Shown here: piece by piece, positions 6,001 to 6,317 of the stretch | Layout of the letters: each line of letters starts with the position of its first letter | Numbering within the stretch: position 1 is the stretch's first letter | NCBI GenBank assembly: GCA_002690445.1 | Contig: NZER01000126.1 | Coordinates: 1-6,317 of the forward strand | DNA from: Candidatus Pacearchaeota archaeon | Lineage (GTDB): Archaea; Nanoarchaeota; Nanoarchaeia; Pacearchaeales; GW2011-AR1 | Length of the DNA stretch: 6,317 nucleotides | Direction: 5' to 3' | Notes under the pieces: generated by a model | Seen by the model: the letters and a program-made list of their open reading frames with translations, nothing else | What the model was told of the DNA's origin: nothing | Databases searched by the model: none | Translations under genes and position numbers: made by a program

Positions 6001-6317
6001 CTCGGGTCCGGCGGGCGAGTTCCTGCCCTAAGACTCCACCCCGAACCTCCTGCTGACCCATAGCTTTAGTAGCTTGACGGATATTATTCCTTAGCCTAGT
6101 TACTTTCTGGCGCAGAGCCACCGGCACCATATCAGCTTTCATAACAGCCAACGAGGCACCATAGGGGTCTTTTAGAGCCTTGAACTGCCTAGCTATATGA
6201 GAGTCACGGCTTAGCTCTCCAACCTGGTGGATATAGTTACGTAAGCTATCACCCAGAGGTGCATACACCCGACCGTCCTGGACACCCTGGCCCATCGAGG
6301 TTAGCTTCTCTGTTTTC
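3032..6317 (-). CDS. Large virion-type polyvalent protein (LPD38-like core), 5' end outside window
   Basis: The frame is open from the window edge to a TAG at 3034-3032, about 1,094 residues. The first ATG at 6295 has no convincing SD and seven sense codons precede it, so the true start is probably further upstream. Residues below count from that ATG. About 60-330 is highly charged and helical with coiled-coil character (RRLEKTLKEAEAHKASV). The core, about 380-760, carries ASNRAFGSFGDALRLGWADD (485-504), NNMTGFSK (533-540), APKYFASR (554-561), a hydrophobic stretch with LLRMIGYGAALTEAI (587-601), FLGRDYSLFGPWDSMLRL (633-650) and SNFVPFSAEQ (708-717). This succession resembles what I know of the LPD38 region of phage large polyvalent proteins. 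The last 300 residues are charged and helical, ending in a Pro-rich tail. No protease, kinase, methylase or MuF motif is seen in the visible part. Such proteins are often packaged and may enter the cell with the DNA; that is inferred from family and from its place before scaffold and coat. The next gene overlaps its end by 11 bases. Confidence 0.7.
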   Translation of the reverse strand, partial: KTEKLTSMGQGVQDGRVYAPLGDSLRNYIHQVGELSRDSHIARQFKALKDPYGASLAVMKADMVPVALRQKVTRLRNNIRQATKAMGQQEVRGGVLGQELARRTREAEAAAGRTTRRAPGAQGAVSKEDFRRLEKTLKEAEAHKASVLDDMRFQVEAMRAAKKQLTAADRKIIALMDRLAKDVEGDELLAKIAKDPAAAWDADYILASIRIESVNAQIDELIPGHMALAETVDELTFAGNLLAGVRKASQIDVLNGRKALRAAQNKDWQVALAQRELTLLELEESRRLASQTAAQRRFLRNDIFQGRAALRRQKFQSELDEVSDAWQDALHGNPEGTIIQLPGLEGSFFPQAVADAANEVIRRTGQLQGEASFPLEAIRDINQLYLGIRATADNSYGFIQGSVGMYANQAAFARAARVNGVVPGFGAWRDPKVLGAFIKDYDHWATKQGRLTAVEWAGEELRVGGSMTEFFLGGGLFKQFEKIPGVTKIADASNRAFGSFGDALRLGWADDLLAEELAKGRNLAEIRASGDLGRIAEVANNMTGFSKHAVLGSMGDVVLLAPKYFASRFQTLGRGAMGLLPGASIDKRIARRSLLRMIGYGAALTEAINFATGNETDRRPVIKNARGEWRYNSNFYRVRFLGRDYSLFGPWDSMLRLLVTAGIAAETRSIPTAFDAVRGMTSGVANNIWDFVAGEDFNGKRTRDNSQQIARRLASNFVPFSAEQGTETAEQLYRDIRDKNLKGVAGGVVGLAAEFEGVKSAPLSMTDIAQSLADEWVATQPLEEQAQYEGKAYFQLPVRARDEIYKNDEVKRLQEKMPDTLPSIKEQVAVSMENFRHSKADSVEKLERRVRAGSRGKELTEAIQTYKSDVWNQSQSAFSRDEIIDYLNKTEPGNLEDMFREAYWSAQLTIVNQQTGELSYDARDKVRKQILERADDEGVDRELITNRRPTQNTVVDEVLASYDRDQEALRPLWEVPESVLQDFPPGQNRDTLLDYLAADSTDRVSYRDAYPMLIKAFDAEVSRVRKNYRGLFPDIGAIYLKRGYSDIPVGEAPEEVAGLEERRRTGPNPLPAPLARPQSFAPIQPAQPGLQRER

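Noticed and set aside
1..6317. tRNA genes, CRISPR arrays, insertion sequences or attachment sites
   Set aside because: Non-coding gaps are short (24-95, 1935-1946, 2727-2832) and hold no cloverleaf, repeat-spacer pattern or terminal inverted repeats; nothing similar was seen within the genes.

Overview
The window is part of a tailed-bacteriophage (or prophage) genome. All genes lie on the minus strand, so transcription runs from the high-coordinate end to the low one. The gene order is that of a virion head module: a very large virion-type protein, a small zinc-ribbon protein, an acidic scaffold-like protein, the major capsid protein, a degenerate HNH-like protein, a beta-rich lectin-like structural protein, and the first codons of one more gene. 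No housekeeping, integrase, replication or lysis gene is visible, so the host cannot be named. By eye the base composition is roughly half G+C. Several genes have strong AAGGAG-type ribosome sites, which implies a host with a conventional anti-Shine-Dalgarno sequence.

Layout in transcription order. 6317-3032: about 1,090 residues of a large protein whose reading frame is still open at the window edge. Its N-terminal third is charged and coiled-coil-like, and its central region resembles the LPD38-type core of phage polyvalent proteins. 3042-2833: a 69-residue zinc-ribbon protein in the style of phage Mu Com, starting at GTG and overlapping the large gene. 2849-2727: a compact control region with a sigma70-like promoter, two hairpins (the second an intrinsic terminator) and an SD that can be drawn paired. 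2726-1947: scaffold-like protein. 1934-1059: major capsid protein with a strong SD. 1059-838: small HNH-derived protein coupled to the capsid stop by TAATG. 854-96: lectin-like probable decoration or fibre protein. 95-24: a stable GNRA-loop hairpin, a 14-bp palindrome and a strong SD. 23-1: start of the next gene.

The scaffold and coat proteins would build the procapsid, the lectin-like protein would decorate the particle, and the large protein is a candidate internal or ejected virion protein. The most interesting part is the junction where a gene for a probable nucleic-acid-binding zinc ribbon directly precedes a structured leader carrying promoter, terminator and a possibly sequestered SD in front of the capsid genes. 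A second point of interest is the HNH-like protein, which lacks the expected catalytic histidines but is kept translationally tied to the capsid gene. Functional calls come from motif recognition only; no database search was possible.
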